Notes: generated from the letters alone by a model not told the origin. DNA of 64,000 nucleotides from Dorea sp. AM10-31 (GCF_003435815.1 NZ_QTUV01000002.1:496001-560000), one strand, 5' to 3'; positions 46,162-56,626 are shown, counted from the stretch's first letter. A program made the numbers and translations.

Positions 46162-46779
46162 CTATCCTTCAAACATTTTCCGCAGATCTCTTCTTTTCTC
46201 CACCTCAAGTTTTGAAAATATGCGAGTAATTACATTTTTCACATAACCATAAGAATAATGATATTCCGCCGCGATCTCCCGGTTGTCCATCCCTTTTGCA
46301 ACTGCCTGCGCAATCTTCCACTCGATTGGGCTTAACACTTCCTGCATCTTTTTATACGTTTCATTCTCCTTTATTTCTTCCGTTCGTTCTTCTCTGGCCC
46401 GTCCTTCTTCATATTGTAAATGGCGTTCCACTCTTGCAAGCAGTACTTCTTTCACAAATGGTTTCACAATATAATCTACCGCGCCGGATTTTAATCCTCG
46501 CACTTCATAATCTGCATCGGAAAATCCGGTCAGGAAAATAATCGGCACACTGCCTGCCGCCGGAATCTTCTTCATCTCATTTAGTGTCTCATATCCATCC
46601 ATTCCAGACATAGCAATATCCAGAAGGATCAGATCCGGGATCACGCCTTTTTCCAGAAGTGCAATCGCCTGGCTCCCGGCTTTGGCTACACTGACACTGT
46701 AAAATTCTGACAGAATCTCTTCTGCTGTCTTTAATAAAATCAGATCGTCATCCACGATCAATACATGTTTTTTCTCCAT
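46162..46779 (-). CDS. Response regulator, REC plus LuxR-type helix-turn-helix
   Basis: The 205-residue protein has a receiver domain with the acidic pocket D10-D12 and phospho-acceptor D54 (LILLDIAMSGMDG), then the switch and lysine positions (FLTGF, YIVKPF). After a charged linker comes a GerE/LuxR-like helix-turn-helix (SPIEWKIAQAVAKGMDNREI). The start at 46779 overlaps the stop of the kinase gene (TGATG), so the two are made together. The hybrid kinase's terminal HPt domain would pass phosphate to D54. Targets are not seen. Confidence 0.93.
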   Translation of the reverse strand: MEKKHVLIVDDDLILLKTAEEILSEFYSVSVAKAGSQAIALLEKGVIPDLILLDIAMSGMDGYETLNEMKKIPAAGSVPIIFLTGFSDADYEVRGLKSGAVDYIVKPFVKEVLLARVERHLQYEEGRAREERTEEIKENETYKKMQEVLSPIEWKIAQAVAKGMDNREIAAEYHYSYGYVKNVITRIFSKLEVEKRRDLRKMFEG

Positions 46780-49226
46780 CAGTGTTCCTCCTTCCACTTT
46801 CTGAAAATACTCTCTGCTTCTTCAAAATCCAGCTCGCGGATTTTCTGTCCGATCTGTTCCAACAGCTTTCTTCTCTCCGGATCATTTTCTGTGTCCAGCA
46901 GCTTTTGATTCCAGGTGGAAGCTTCCTTCCCCTGATAACGCATCAATGCTTCCCGTAATGCTTTTTCATAGGTTTCTTTCAGGTTTATATCTGCTATGGT
47001 ACTCTCTGCTTCTTCGTTTTCTCTCTGCGGTATGAGCTGCACTATTTCTTTCCGGAACTGTCTGGCTCCTTTTACCGTTCTCTCCCATTCCAGATAAAGA
47101 AGCGGCATTGCATATTTGAAATAATCCGCATCCATTTCTTTGCCATGCACTTCCATCGCCTGTGCCAGCTCTGAGAGTTCTCCTGCGCCAATTGCTTTTG
47201 CATTGCTTTTCAGTGTATGCATTTCACCGGTCAGTGCCATCAGGATCTCAGTCCTTTTCTTTTCTGTATCTGCATATTCCAGTGCTTTTTCCATTTTCTC
47301 CATCTGCCTGCGATTCGGTTCATAATAATCTGTAAAAAATTCTATCAATTTTGCATATTGATATATATTTCCATCCAGTAAATGCAGTCCTTTTTCCATC
47401 TGGATCTCACAGACTTGCAGCTGTGCTTTCAGCCGGTTGTAATCTTTTCCTGATATTTTCCATTCTTTTCGGCTGCTTTTTGTAACCAGTATATCCGGCA
47501 GATAAGCCAGAAGCAGCTCTTCCATTCTCTCCCAGCGAATCGGTTTTGATAAATAAGCGGCAAATCCTTCTTTTTCAAACATCTGCTGGATTCCACTTGT
47601 AACATCTGCCGTCAGTGCGATCACCGGAACACGGATTTCCATCTCCTTCATACGCCGAAATGTTTCCAGCCCATCCATTTCCGGCATCATATAATCAAGA
47701 AATATCATATGATAATTTCCTTTTCTGACTTTCTCGATACATTCCAAGCCACTCACTGCTGTATCTGTGCGGATCTTGGTATGTTTTAACAGTGAACAAA
47801 TCACTCGCAGGTTCTCTTCCCTGTCATCCACAATAAGAACCTTTGCATCCGGTGCAACAAAAGTGCGCGCATGCTTTTCTTCTATTTCTTTCCTTGGATG
47901 CCATTCTCCGGATTTTTGTTTTCCTGCCTCTTCCAGAGGAAATGTTACCGTAAATCTGCTCCCTGTCCCGACTTCACTTTGTACTTCAACCTTTCCATCC
48001 ATCTCCCGGCAGAGTTCTCTGACAATTGCCAGCCCCAGACCGCTTCCTTCAATATTTCTGTATTTTTTCACATCCACTCTGGTAAATGCATCAAATAACG
48101 TATTCATTGCTTCTTTCTCTATGCCATATCCGGTATCTTTCACAGAAAAACGGATCTTTTCGCCACATCTTTCCACCTGGAATACAATAGAACCGTTCTC
48201 CGTGTATTTCACAGCGTTACTGATCAGATTCAGCATAATCTGTTTCATATGTAAAGCATCCCCGTTTATATATTCCGGCAGCGTTTCATCTATTTTCACC
48301 TGAAACTCCAGATTTTTATTTTCCGCCTGTCCGGATCCTAACAGCCAGATTTCCTGTACAAGTGCCGAAATAGAAAATGGTTCTTTTGTAATCTTTATTT
48401 TTCCGGATTCAATTTGGGAAATATCCAGCACGTTATTGATCAATGATAACAGATAATTTCCGGATTTTTCAATTCCCTGTGCGTATTGCCTGATATCCTC
48501 CGAATCACATTCCCTGAGTATCATTTCATTCATTCCAAGCATCACATTGATCGGTGTCCGTATTTCATGACTCATATTTGCAAGGAAAACACTTTTCGCC
48601 TGATTTGCTTTCATAGCTTCTTCTCTCGCTTCTGTCAGATAGATCTGCTGCCTGTTATACAGACGGAAATGCAGGTAAGTAACTGTACCGATAGCAAGAC
48701 TCGATACTGCAACGCCTACGATGGTATCAATAACGATCTCTTTCTCCGACAGAAACCAGATAACCGTCTGCGGGTATGCATAGGCAATTCCTATTGTTGC
48801 AATATAGATTATCAGTTCAATCAATACACAGCAGATCATCTGCAAACGTTCCAGCATAAATACAGTAAATAAAATTCCAAAGACATAAAAACATGGCATG
48901 CCACTTTTGTAACCGCCGCCTTTAAAAAACAGAATTGGAAACAGGATCATGAAGATCGCTATAATTGTTATAAAATAACAGAACTGATAATTTCGGCTTT
49001 TATATGCATAATATAAAAGTGAAAAAGATAAGACCGCTGTCACCCCATTGGTAAATAACAACACCGGATTTCCACTGTTCATATAAGAAAAAATACCATT
49101 CATCACACTGATCAGTACTCCCACGATCGCCAGTATATTAAACAGCCTTACACGAAACGGAAGCGCTGTATCTAAAAACAGTGATTCCAAAATATGCTGC
49201 ATTTTCTTGTCTTTTCGTTCCTTCAT
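46779..49226 (-). CDS. Hybrid sensor histidine kinase with receiver and HPt domains
   Basis: The 815-residue membrane kinase begins with six or seven helices (about residues 25-195) and no large outer domain, so it may sense a membrane state or a small hydrophobic signal. Next are the HisKA motif [20 protein letters not shown] (His near 220), HATPase boxes ([32 protein letters not shown]), a receiver ([13 protein letters not shown], Asp near 510) and a C-terminal HPt ([18 protein letters not shown], His near 670). The start at 49226 follows GGAGG. It is coupled to the response regulator gene downstream. Confidence 0.95.
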   Translation of the reverse strand: MKERKDKKMQHILESLFLDTALPFRVRLFNILAIVGVLISVMNGIFSYMNSGNPVLLFTNGVTAVLSFSLLYYAYKSRNYQFCYFITIIAIFMILFPILFFKGGGYKSGMPCFYVFGILFTVFMLERLQMICCVLIELIIYIATIGIAYAYPQTVIWFLSEKEIVIDTIVGVAVSSLAIGTVTYLHFRLYNRQQIYLTEAREEAMKANQAKSVFLANMSHEIRTPINVMLGMNEMILRECDSEDIRQYAQGIEKSGNYLLSLINNVLDISQIESGKIKITKEPFSISALVQEIWLLGSGQAENKNLEFQVKIDETLPEYINGDALHMKQIMLNLISNAVKYTENGSIVFQVERCGEKIRFSVKDTGYGIEKEAMNTLFDAFTRVDVKKYRNIEGSGLGLAIVRELCREMDGKVEVQSEVGTGSRFTVTFPLEEAGKQKSGEWHPRKEIEEKHARTFVAPDAKVLIVDDREENLRVICSLLKHTKIRTDTAVSGLECIEKVRKGNYHMIFLDYMMPEMDGLETFRRMKEMEIRVPVIALTADVTSGIQQMFEKEGFAAYLSKPIRWERMEELLLAYLPDILVTKSSRKEWKISGKDYNRLKAQLQVCEIQMEKGLHLLDGNIYQYAKLIEFFTDYYEPNRRQMEKMEKALEYADTEKKRTEILMALTGEMHTLKSNAKAIGAGELSELAQAMEVHGKEMDADYFKYAMPLLYLEWERTVKGARQFRKEIVQLIPQRENEEAESTIADINLKETYEKALREALMRYQGKEASTWNQKLLDTENDPERRKLLEQIGQKIRELDFEEAESIFRKWKEEH

Positions 49227-49294
49227 GCGACAATCCTCCAATTTGTTCTGTTTTCAGTATAAAATACTCCCTCTGAAATCATAGTGTCTTCCGG

Positions 49295-49945
49295 TCACAT
49301 TTCTTTTAACCAGAATTCATTCTTCCGGCAGTCCAGTATGCCTGTTTTTTTTAATTTACCAAGTTCCGCAGACATGGCACTTCTCTCCACGCAGAGATAA
49401 TCGGCAAGTTCCTGTCTGTCGAAAGGAATCGTAAAATGCATACTCTGTGCCTTCTTTGCACAATCCGAAAGATACGATAACAGTTTTTCTTTTGTACTCC
49501 GTCTGGAAATATGGCTGATTTTTTCATTCAATGCAACATTTTTTATTGCCATGATCCGGACAAGGTTGCTGATGAGCCGCTGGTGAAATGTACACGACAT
49601 CGGACATGTCTCGATCACTTTATTCATATTAATAAGAAGTATTCTGCAATCTGTCACCGCCATTACACTGACCGGACTCTTCTTAATTCCCGCGCAGGAA
49701 AATGCAGCCCCGTATAACTGTCCCGTTTTTACATGCTCCAGAATATTACGGTTGCCAAACACATCCTCTTCGGCAACCTGCACCATCCCTTCCAATACTA
49801 ATCCCGCACCTGCAGATGATTCTTCTTCCGTAAGGATCATCTCTCCTTTTCTGTAACTTTTTTCTCTTCCATCCAGACATTTTAACATTTCTGTCAGATT
49901 TTCCTCCCGGATTCCTCCAAATAATGGAATTTCATTTATTTTCAT
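49295..49945 (-). CDS. Crp/Fnr-family transcriptional regulator
   Basis: The 216-residue protein has a cyclic-nucleotide-like beta barrel (YRKGEMILTEEESSAGAGLV) and a C-terminal winged helix (FDRQELADYLCVERSAMSAE). Cys in FSCAGIKK and CPMSCTF do not form an Fnr-type Fe-S set at the N-terminus. It diverges from the Fe-S protein gene at 50061, and the region between has the inverted repeat TGTTG..CAACA. Members of this clade in Clostridia often control hcp-like or redox genes; that role is not shown here. Confidence 0.92.
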   Translation of the reverse strand: MKINEIPLFGGIREENLTEMLKCLDGREKSYRKGEMILTEEESSAGAGLVLEGMVQVAEEDVFGNRNILEHVKTGQLYGAAFSCAGIKKSPVSVMAVTDCRILLINMNKVIETCPMSCTFHQRLISNLVRIMAIKNVALNEKISHISRRSTKEKLLSYLSDCAKKAQSMHFTIPFDRQELADYLCVERSAMSAELGKLKKTGILDCRKNEFWLKEM

Positions 49946-49959
49946 AAAAAATCTCCTTT

Positions 49960-49975
49960 TGTTGGAAATACAACA
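49960..49975. promoter_or_regulatory. Candidate operator between the Crp/Fnr and Fe-S protein genes
   Basis: TGTTG-GAAATA-CAACA, a perfect 5-6-5 inverted repeat 15 bases before the regulator start. Confidence 0.5.
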
Positions 49976-50060
49976 TCTTTTTTATTTTTATTGTAGTAGA
50001 CTAAGCAAGACAAAACAAGTAAACCATTTAATTTTTATTATATGAAAAGGAGAATTTTAC

Positions 50061-50849
50061 ATGATCAGAAAAATTATTCAAATAGACGAAGAAAAATGTA
50101 ACGGATGCGGTGCCTGTGCAAACGCATGCCATGAAGGTGCAATCCAGATGATCGATGGGAAAGCACGGCTGATTCGTGACGATTATTGTGACGGACTGGG
50201 CGATTGCCTTCCTGCCTGTCCGACCGATGCCATCCATTTTATAGAAAGAGAAGCTGCAGCATATGACGATGATGCTGTGAAAGAACATTTGAAGAAAAAA
50301 GGCGGCGACGCGCTTAAAAGACACCTGGATGCAAAAGAGGCTCATAAACATGACACTCCTGTCGAAAAATCTTCCCACAAAGAGAAACCATCTACTTTCA
50401 CAGGCTGTCCGGGACAGCGCATCCGCTCCATCATGCACCGTAATGAAGAATCAGCTACCTCTGCTGATAATGGAACGGCTCCGGTAAGCCAGCTCAGCCA
50501 GTGGCCTGTACAGATCAAGCTTGCTCCGATCAATGCTCCTTATTTTGACGGTGCAAACCTGCTGATCGCAGCCGACTGTACTGCATACGCTTACGCTGAT
50601 TTCCACAACCGTTTCATCCGCAACCGCATTACTCTCATCGGATGTCCGAAGCTGGATGCTGTCGATTACACTGAAAAACTGACCTCGATCATTGCCGGAA
50701 ACGACATCAAGAGCGTTACCATTGTCCGCATGGAAGTGCCTTGCTGCGGCGGTCTGGAGTATGCCGCAAAAGAAGCTTTAAAAGCAAGCGGGAAATTCAT
50801 TCCCTGGCAGGTTGTCACTGTAAATATTGACGGTTCTTTACAGAAATAA
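50061..50849 (+). CDS. Fe-S binding protein with one 4Fe-4S and one incomplete cluster motif
   Basis: The 262-residue protein opens with a standard four-cysteine motif (CNGCGACANACHEGA). The second motif (CDGLGDCLPACPTDA) lacks the second cysteine, so it could hold a three-cysteine cluster or none. The C-terminal half (NLLIADCTAYAYADFHNRF, LIGCPKLDA, EVPCCGGLEYAAKEA) has more cysteines of unclear use. It is probably an electron carrier or maturation protein. It diverges from the Crp/Fnr gene and ends at a GC-rich terminator. Confidence 0.85.
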   Translation: MIRKIIQIDEEKCNGCGACANACHEGAIQMIDGKARLIRDDYCDGLGDCLPACPTDAIHFIEREAAAYDDDAVKEHLKKKGGDALKRHLDAKEAHKHDTPVEKSSHKEKPSTFTGCPGQRIRSIMHRNEESATSADNGTAPVSQLSQWPVQIKLAPINAPYFDGANLLIAADCTAYAYADFHNRFIRNRITLIGCPKLDAVDYTEKLTSIIAGNDIKSVTIVRMEVPCCGGLEYAAKEALKASGKFIPWQVVTVNIDGSLQK

Positions 50850-50872
50850 TTAAAAAGGGACAGGGGGATTTT

Positions 50873-50914
50873 AATTTGGGACGGGGATTTTCCAGAAAAT
50901 CCCCGTCCCAAATT
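50873..50914. terminator. GC-rich bidirectional terminator
   Basis: AATTTGGGACGGGGATTTTC pairs perfectly with GAAAATCCCCGTCCCAAATT around CA. A partial copy of the left arm (GGGACAGGGGGATTTT) precedes it at 50857, suggesting the element arose by duplication. It separates the Fe-S protein gene from rarA. Confidence 0.8.
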
Positions 50915-52230
50915 TATTCGCGAATATATTTCATCCACGCCTGTATGTCTTTTTCATGTCCATTATCACTTGGCACATAAAACTTCTCATCTTTAATCTC
51001 ATCCGGCAGATACTGCTGTTTCACATAATGTTTCGGATAATCGTGTGCATATTTGTAACCAACGCCATGTCCTAAATTTACAGAACCCTTGTAATGCGCA
51101 TCCTGTAAATAAGAAGGAACTGTTGTCTTCTTCTGTTTCACATTATCCATTGCTGCAAATACCGCATTGCATGCGGAATTGCTCTTTGGAGCAGTAGCTA
51201 CATACAAAACCGCCTGTGATAAAATAATCTGTGCTTCCGGCATACCGATCCGTTCTACTGCCTGTGCGGCAGACACGGCTACGGTCAGAGCCATCGGATC
51301 TGCATTTCCGACATCTTCTGACGCGCAGATCATAATTCGTCTTGCGATAAATTTGATGTCCTCTCCGGCATATAACATCTTCGCCAGATAATAGACTGCC
51401 GCATCTGGATCAGATCCTCTCATACTCTTAATGAACGCCGAGATTGTATCATAATGATTATCTCCCGTCTTATCATATTGCACGACTCGTTTCTGGATAC
51501 ACTCGGATGCCACATCCAGTGTAATGTGTATTTTCCCGTCTTCTTCACTTCGTTCGGTGGTCAGAATACCAAGTTCTATCGCATTAAGTGCACTTCTTGC
51601 ATCTCCTCCGGCTATATCAGCAAGGAAATCCAGCGCATCTTCATCAATCTCTGCGCGGTAGCTGCCCATTCCTTTTTCCACATCATAGACTGCTCTCTGC
51701 AATAATTTCTTAATGTCTTCTTTTTTCAGCGGTTTCAGTTCGAAAATACTGGAGCGGGAGATCAACGCACCATTTACTTCAAAGTATGGATTCTCCGTTG
51801 TCGCACCGACCAGGATGATCGTACCGTCTTCCACAAACGGGAGCAGATAATCCTGCTGCCCCTTATTAAAACGGTGGATCTCATCTACGAAAAGGATCGT
51901 CTTCTTCTGATACATTCCCAGCAGTTCTTTTGCCTTCTGCACCACTGTTTCCATATCTTTCTTACCGGCAACGGTTGCATTGATCTGCGTAAATTCTGCA
52001 CTTGTCGTATTGGCAATGACTTTTGCCAGTGTTGTCTTACCGGTTCCCGGCGGTCCATAAAAAATGACGGAACTTAATTTATCCGCCTTGATCGCCCGGT
52101 ATAGAAGTTTGTCTTTTCCTATAATATGCTCCTGCCCGACAACTTCTTCCAACGTCGTTGGTCTGAGTCTGGATGCGAGCGGTGCTTCCTTATCCATATT
52201 TTTCTCTCTGACATAATCAAATAAGTCCAT
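50914..52230 (-). CDS. rarA: Replication-associated recombination protein A (AAA+ ATPase)
   Basis: RarA (MgsA) acts at stalled forks together with SSB and RecA. The 438-residue protein has Walker A (YGPPGTGKTTLAKV), Walker B (FVDEIHRFNKGQQD), sensor 1 (LVGATTENP) and the C-terminal tetramerisation domain (NLGHGVGYKYAHDYP). ATG at 52230 is normal for the family. A short leader of about 130 bases separates it from the deacetylase gene. Confidence 0.97.
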   Translation of the reverse strand: MDLFDYVREKNMDKEAPLASRLRPTTLEEVVGQEHIIGKDKLLYRAIKADKLSSVIFYGPPGTGKTTLAKVIANTTSAEFTQINATVAGKKDMETVVQKAKELLGMYQKKTILFVDEIHRFNKGQQDYLLPFVEDGTIILVGATTENPYFEVNGALISRSSIFELKPLKKEDIKKLLQRAVYDVEKGMGSYRAEIDEDALDFLADIAGGDARSALNAIELGILTTERSEEDGKIHITLDVASECIQKRVVQYDKTGDNHYDTISAFIKSMRGSDPDAAVYYLAKMLYAGEDIKFIARRIMICASEDVGNADPMALTVAVSAAQAVERIGMPEAQIILSQAVLYVATAPKSNSACNAVFAAMDNVKQKKTTVPSYLQDAHYKGSVNLGHGVGYKYAHDYPKHYVKQQYLPDEIKDEKFYVPSDNGHEKDIQAWMKYIRE

Positions 52231-52369
52231 TCTTTATCGCCTCTCTATCTTATGTTTCTATCTATACATCCTGTACAGATTAACATTTCCTATTTATACT
52301 TTCTACTTCCTGTACGGATTAACTTTTTGTACTTTCTGCTTTCTATACAGTTAAAAGCTTTTCCGTTGA

Positions 52370-53182
52370 TTAATCAATAATCAGTTCTTCTGCCGTTACA
52401 AAAGCAAATCCTCTGTCCCTGAGCTGATCAATAATCCGAAACGCAGCTTTCACAGAGGAATCATAGCAGTCATGCAATAAGATAATATCATTTTCCTTTG
52501 TCCGCGTCACTACTTTCCGCACAATTTCATCCACATTTTTCGTCGTCCAGTCGAGTGGATCTACTGTCCATAGCACCGGCATCACTTCCAGTTCCGTCTC
52601 CATCTCTTTCTTCCATGCCCCAAACGGTGGTCGCATATAAGCCACATGTTCACCTGTGATCTTACTGATCGTCTGATCTGTCTGCTCTACTTCCTGCCTC
52701 GCCTTATCTTCCGGCAGTGATGTCAGCTCGACATGATGATAGGTATGATTCCCGATCAGATGTCCTTCTTTTTTCATCCGCTTTACAATTTCCGGATAGC
52801 GCTTCACATTTTCCCCAATCAGGAAAAATGTTGCCTTAACTTTCCTCTTTTTCAGACCATCCAGCAGTTTTTTTGTGTATTTTCCACTTGGTCCATCGTC
52901 AAATGTAAGTGCCACTTTCTTTGCTTCGTTATCTTTTCTTACATAATCACTCATCTGCTGTCCATCTTCCAATTGTAACTTTCCATCTAACGAAACTGAT
53001 TTTTTGCCGGCCTGCATCTTCCCGTCTGCCGGAACAGATTTATCACTGTTTTGTATGAGTCTGTCTTCCGGATGTGCTTCTTTCGCCACCGGACGCAGAG
53101 AAATTCCAAGTGCCAGACAAAGTCCCATCATATACAACAAAGCACACATCACTTTGATTTCTTTCTTCTCTCTTTTCTTCAT
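52370..53182 (-). CDS. Polysaccharide deacetylase, NodB/PdaA type
   Basis: The 270-residue exported enzyme has an N-terminal signal anchor (VMCALLYMMGLCLALGI) and a spacer with a KLQ/DGKL repeat. The NodB domain carries its motifs in order: TFDDGPSGKYT, GNHTYHHVELT, MRPPFG, VDPLDWTTKN and ILLHD. It probably removes acetyl groups from peptidoglycan N-acetylmuramic acid or a glycan outside the membrane. The start at 53182 has GGGAG; the ATG at 53197 has no site. It is transcribed alone. Confidence 0.92.
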   Translation of the reverse strand: MKKREKKEIKVMCALLYMMGLCLALGISLRPVAKEAHPEDRLIQNSDKSVPADGKMQAGKKSVSLDGKLQLEDGQQMSDYVRKDNEAKKVALTFDDGPSGKYTKKLLDGLKKRKVKATFFLIGENVKRYPEIVKRMKKEGHLIGNHTYHHVELTSLPEDKARQEVEQTDQTISKITGEHVAYMRPPFGAWKKEMETELEVMPVLWTVDPLDWTTKNVDEIVRKVVTRTKENDIILLHDCYDSSVKAAFRIIDQLRDRGFAFVTAEELIID

Positions 53183-53197
53183 GTTCTCCCATACCAT

Positions 53198-53480
53198 TTG
53201 ATTTGCACTTTGTAAAAATATATGTATCTGCCCAAAATCCTATGCGGCAGATTTAATGCTTGACAACCTATGTCCCCACTGCAATACCCTGTATGTATTA
53301 CTTCGTGTTATGTTGTATCGTGCTGTTTTCTACTATGATGTCCGAATCAAAAGATGCCATACGAATGTACTGTACTTCATACTCCCGCAATTCTGTCCCG
53401 TATTCACATATCATAAAACTTACGCTCCACTTTTATGCTCATATCAGAGACAAAGAAAAAGTATGTTATCATATTATGTA
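53198..53480. other. Spacer without recognised gene
   Basis: About 280 bases between the deacetylase and the promoter of the second MATE gene. A plus-strand frame (53256-53654) crosses it but overlaps the MATE start and has no coding character. Confidence 0.55.
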
Positions 53481-53509
53481 TTGTTAATTCCATCTGCAAA
53501 TGCTATAAT
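53481..53509 (+). promoter_or_regulatory. Promoter of the second MATE gene
   Basis: TTGTTA, 17 bases, TATAAT, then AAGGAGG before ATG 53558. Confidence 0.8.
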
Positions 53510-53557
53510 CAAATTTACGTGTACATTTACATGTTTTTATTCTAAAGGAGGATTTTT

Positions 53558-54934
53558 ATGGTACAAACAAAACCAAAAACAACACCTGTCCATGAAAATA
53601 AAATGGGAACCATGCCGGTTCCAAAATTGCTTATCTCAATGTCACTACCGATGATGTTATCCATGCTCGTCCAGGCATTGTATAATATTGTAGACAGCAT
53701 GTTCGTAGCCAAGCTAAGTGAAGACGCACTGACTGCCGTATCACTCGCTTTCCCAATCCAGACGCTGATGATCGCTGTCGCATCTGGAACCGGCGTTGGT
53801 ATCAACGCACTTCTGTCCCGTAATCTTGGTGAAAAAGATTATAAAGGTGCCAATCGTGCTGCAAAAAATGGTATTTTCCTTGCTGTTTTAAGTTTTATCA
53901 TATTTGCAATTATCGGCGGCATCGGTTCTCATTTTTTCTTTTCTGTCCAGACAAAAAATCCTGAGATCGTTGCTTACGGTACAGAATATTTAAGCATTAT
54001 CACAATCTGTTCTTTCGGAATTTTCATGCAGATTACCTTCGAACGTCTTCTGCAGTCTACCGGAAAAACAATTTACAACATGATCACACAGGGAACCGGA
54101 GCGATCATCAATATTATTCTTGATCCGATTATGATCTTCGGTCTGTTCGGATTTCCACGACTGGAAGTTGCCGGAGCTGCACTTGCCACCATTACCGGAC
54201 AGATTGTCGGTGTTATTTTAGCAGCATTTTTTAATCATACGAAAAATCATGAAATTGATATTAATATGAAAGGTTTTCGCCCTCACGGACGCACGATCGC
54301 CACTATTTACAAAGTAGGTGTTCCATCGATCATCATGCAGGCAATCACTTCCGTCATGACATTCGGTATGAATAAAATCCTGCTAATGTTCTCTTCAACT
54401 GCAACTGCTGTATTTGGTGTCTACTTTAAATTACAGAGCTTTATCTTCATGCCGGTATTCGGATTGAACAACGGTATGATTCCGATCGTTGCTTATAATT
54501 ATGGTTCCAGAAATAAACACCGTATTATACAGACAGCTAAATTCAGTGTTGCGATTGCAGTGACGATTATGATGATCGGTCTTGTATTATTCCAGACCTG
54601 TCCTCGTTTCTTCCTGTTCACACTGTTTGATGCATCAGAACAGATGCTTGCTATCGGCGTACCGGCACTTCGGATCATCAGCTTAAGTTTCCTGTTCGCC
54701 GGATATAACATCATTGTCGGTTCTGTATTCCAGGCTTTGGGAAATGGGGTCTACAGCCTGATCGTTTCTCTGGCAAGACAGCTTTTTGCGATTCTACCGA
54801 TTGCTTATATTTTCGCAATCCTGTTTGGACTGCATGCTGTCTGGTGGGCAATTCCTATCGCTGAGATTGTCTCACTCATCACGTCAACGATTCTGTTAAA
54901 AAGAATTTACCGTCTGAAAATCGCACCTCTTTAA
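53558..54934 (+). CDS. MATE-family efflux transporter
   Basis: The 458-residue protein has twelve predicted membrane helices (LLISMSLPMMLSMLVQALYN opens helix 1; DSMFVAKLSEDALTAVSLAF follows). It is of the NorM/DinF-like Firmicute MepA clade, whose members expel cationic drugs and dyes. It is a single-gene unit with its own strong promoter and terminator. It differs clearly from the operonic MATE at 35153 and is not a recent duplicate. Confidence 0.94.
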   Translation: MVQTKPKTTPVHENKMGTMPVPKLLISMSLPMMLSMLVQALYNIVDSMFVAKLSEDALTAVSLAFPIQTLMIAVASGTGVGINALLSRNLGEKDYKGANRAAKNGIFLAVLSFIIFAIIGGIGSHFFFSVQTKNPEIVAYGTEYLSIITICSFGIFMQITFERLLQSTGKTIYNMITQGTGAIINIILDPIMIFGLFGFPRLEVAGAALATITGQIVGVILAAFFNHTKNHEIDINMKGFRPHGRTIATIYKVGVPSIIMQAITSVMTFGMNKILLMFSSTATAVFGVYFKLQSFIFMPVFGLNNGMIPIVAYNYGSRNKHRIIQTAKFSVAIAVTIMMIGLVLFQTCPRFFLFTLFDASEQMLAIGVPALRIISLSFLFAGYNIIVGSVFQALGNGVYSLIVSLARQLFAILPIAYIFAILFGLHAVWWAIPIAEIVSLITSTILLKRIYRLKIAPL

Positions 54935-54953
54935 AAGAGGTGCTTTCTTTTTC
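54923..54953 (+). terminator. Terminator overlapping the MATE stop codon
   Basis: GCACCTCTT-TAA-AAGAGGTGC, then TTTCTTTTT; the TAA of the loop is the stop codon itself. Confidence 0.92.
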
Positions 54954-55083
54954 CTTATACGGATACTTTTGTGCATGAATTGTTTTTCTTACAGTTCATT
55001 ATCAAATAACTTGACATTATACTACAAAGAGTGATACGGTTACTGTGATATTTTTCAAAAAATTCAATAACGAGGTGTAAACA

Positions 55084-55956
55084 ATGCAGGAATTAAAGCC
55101 AATCAAAGAAGGTAAAGTACGTGAGATTTATGACAATGGAGACAGTCTGATCATGGTTGCTACAGACCGCATCAGTTGTTTCGATGTGATTTTACACAAT
55201 GAGGTTACAAAGAAAGGATCTGTTCTCACACAGATGTCCAAATTCTGGTTTGATATGACAGAAGATATTCTTCCAAACCACATGATCTCAGTTGACGTAA
55301 ATGATATGCCGGAATTTTTCCAGAATGAGAAATATGCCGGTAAATCCATGATGTGCAAGAAGCTCCACATGCTTCCGATTGAATGTATCGTCCGCGGATA
55401 TATCACAGGAAGTGGCTGGGCAAGCTATCAGGAGAATGGAACTGTTTGCGGAATCAAGCTGCCGGAAGGATTAAAAGAATCCGACAAACTGCCGGAACCA
55501 ATCTACACTCCGTCTACCAAGGCTGAAATCGGTGATCACGACGAGAATATTTCTTTTGAACAGAGTATTGCTCACCTGGAAAAATATTTCCCAGGAAAAG
55601 GTCGTGAATATGCCGAACTGCTTCGTGACAGCACTATCGCGTTATATAAAAAATGTGCAGAATATGCATTAAGTAAAGGAATCATCATTGCAGATACCAA
55701 ATTTGAATTTGGTCTTGACGAGAATGGTAGCCTTGTTATCGGTGATGAGATGCTCACACCGGACAGCTCCCGCTTCTGGCCGGCAGACGGTTATGAGCCG
55801 GGACATGGGCAGCCGTCTTTCGACAAACAGTTTGCCCGTGACTGGCTGAAAGCAAATCCGAACAACGACTGGACACTCCCTCAGGAGATCGTTGACAAAA
55901 CGATCGAGAAATATCTGCAGGCATACAAGATGCTCACAGGTGAAGACCTTGCTTAA
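55084..55956 (+). CDS. purC: Phosphoribosylaminoimidazole-succinocarboxamide synthase
   Basis: The enzyme joins aspartate to CAIR in purine synthesis using ATP. The 290-residue protein is the long, yeast-like form. It has [52 protein letters not shown] and [18 protein letters not shown] at 55011 with a weak TACGGT box likely drives it. ATG at 55084 follows a GAGGT site. It is a single gene between two terminators, away from purL. Confidence 0.97.
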   Translation: MQELKPIKEGKVREIYDNGDSLIMVATDRISCFDVILHNEVTKKGSVLTQMSKFWFDMTEDILPNHMISVDVNDMPEFFQNEKYAGKSMMCKKLHMLPIECIVRGYITGSGWASYQENGTVCGIKLPEGLKESDKLPEPIYTPSTKAEIGDHDENISFEQSIAHLEKYFPGKGREYAELLRDSTIALYKKCAEYALSKGIIIADTKFEFGLDENGSLVIGDEMLTPDSSRFWPADGYEPGHGQPSFDKQFARDWLKANPNNDWTLPQEIVDKTIEKYLQAYKMLTGEDLA

Positions 55957-55972
55957 TTTTAGAAGCATACGT

Positions 55973-56007
55973 AAAAACAGATCCCTCTGATAGAAGGATC
56001 TGTTTTT
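55973..56007. terminator. Terminator after purC
   Basis: AAAAACAGATCC pairs with GGATCTGTTTTT; suits both purC and the converging flavin reductase. Confidence 0.88.
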
Positions 56008-56013
56008 ATTATA

Positions 56014-56592
56014 TTATTTTATTCTATTTTTCTTCTTCACACTATAGCCAAATGTTCCAAGCTTCTTTCCCAGCGAATAATACTCTCCATGGGAATATGT
56101 CAGCAGTCTGCTGGAGGCAAGATCAAATTTTCCATTCTCCTGCATATATCTGTCATCTACCTGAACAGCCTGTACTTTCGCCGTGAACATGTGATGTGAA
56201 CCGAGTTCCAGTATCTGATCCACCTTACACTCAATATTCACCGGGCTTTCTTTAATACACGGTGAATATTGTAATGTCTCGCTTTTGCCACGGGTAAGTC
56301 CCATCTCTTTCCATTTATCTACATCCCTGCCGGAACGAACACCACACCAGTCTGTTGCCCTTGCCAGTTCCTCCGTCGTCAGATTTACAACAAATTCTCC
56401 GCTTTCTTTAATCATATGATAAGAATAGCGCTCCGGACGCACGGATATATAGAGCATAGCCGGATTCGTACAGATCGTTCCCGTCCATGCAACGGTAATA
56501 ATATTGTCTTCTCCGTTCTTATCTGCTGTACTAACCATAACTGCCGGAAGCGGGTAAACCATATTGCCCGGTTTCCATATCTGTTTTGCCAT
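56014..56592 (-). CDS. Flavin reductase-like FMN-binding protein
   Basis: The 192-residue protein has the split-barrel FMN-binding pattern (MVSTADKNGEDNIITVAWTG, CTNPAMLYISVRPERYSY, FVVNLTTEELA). Such proteins bind FMN and pass electrons from NAD(P)H or act within flavin-dependent systems; no partner enzyme is adjacent. Length is normal. It lies 34 bases downstream of the pyrophosphatase stop on the same strand and may be co-transcribed with it. Confidence 0.9.
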   Translation of the reverse strand: MAKQIWKPGNMVYPLPAVMVSTADKNGEDNIITVAWTGTICTNPAMLYISVRPERYSYHMIKESGEFVVNLTTEELARATDWCGVRSGRDVDKWKEMGLTRGKSETLQYSPCIKESPVNIECKVDQILELGSHHMFTAKVQAVQVDDRYMQENGKFDLASSRLLTYSHGEYYSLGKKLGTFGYSVKKKNRIK

Positions 56593-56626
56593 CTTCTCCT
56601 CCTGTATCAGATCATTTCTATATATC

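Noticed and set aside
53256..53654. A 132-residue plus-strand gene before the second MATE
   Set aside because: It runs across the MATE promoter and start codon in another frame and has no recognisable sequence pattern.
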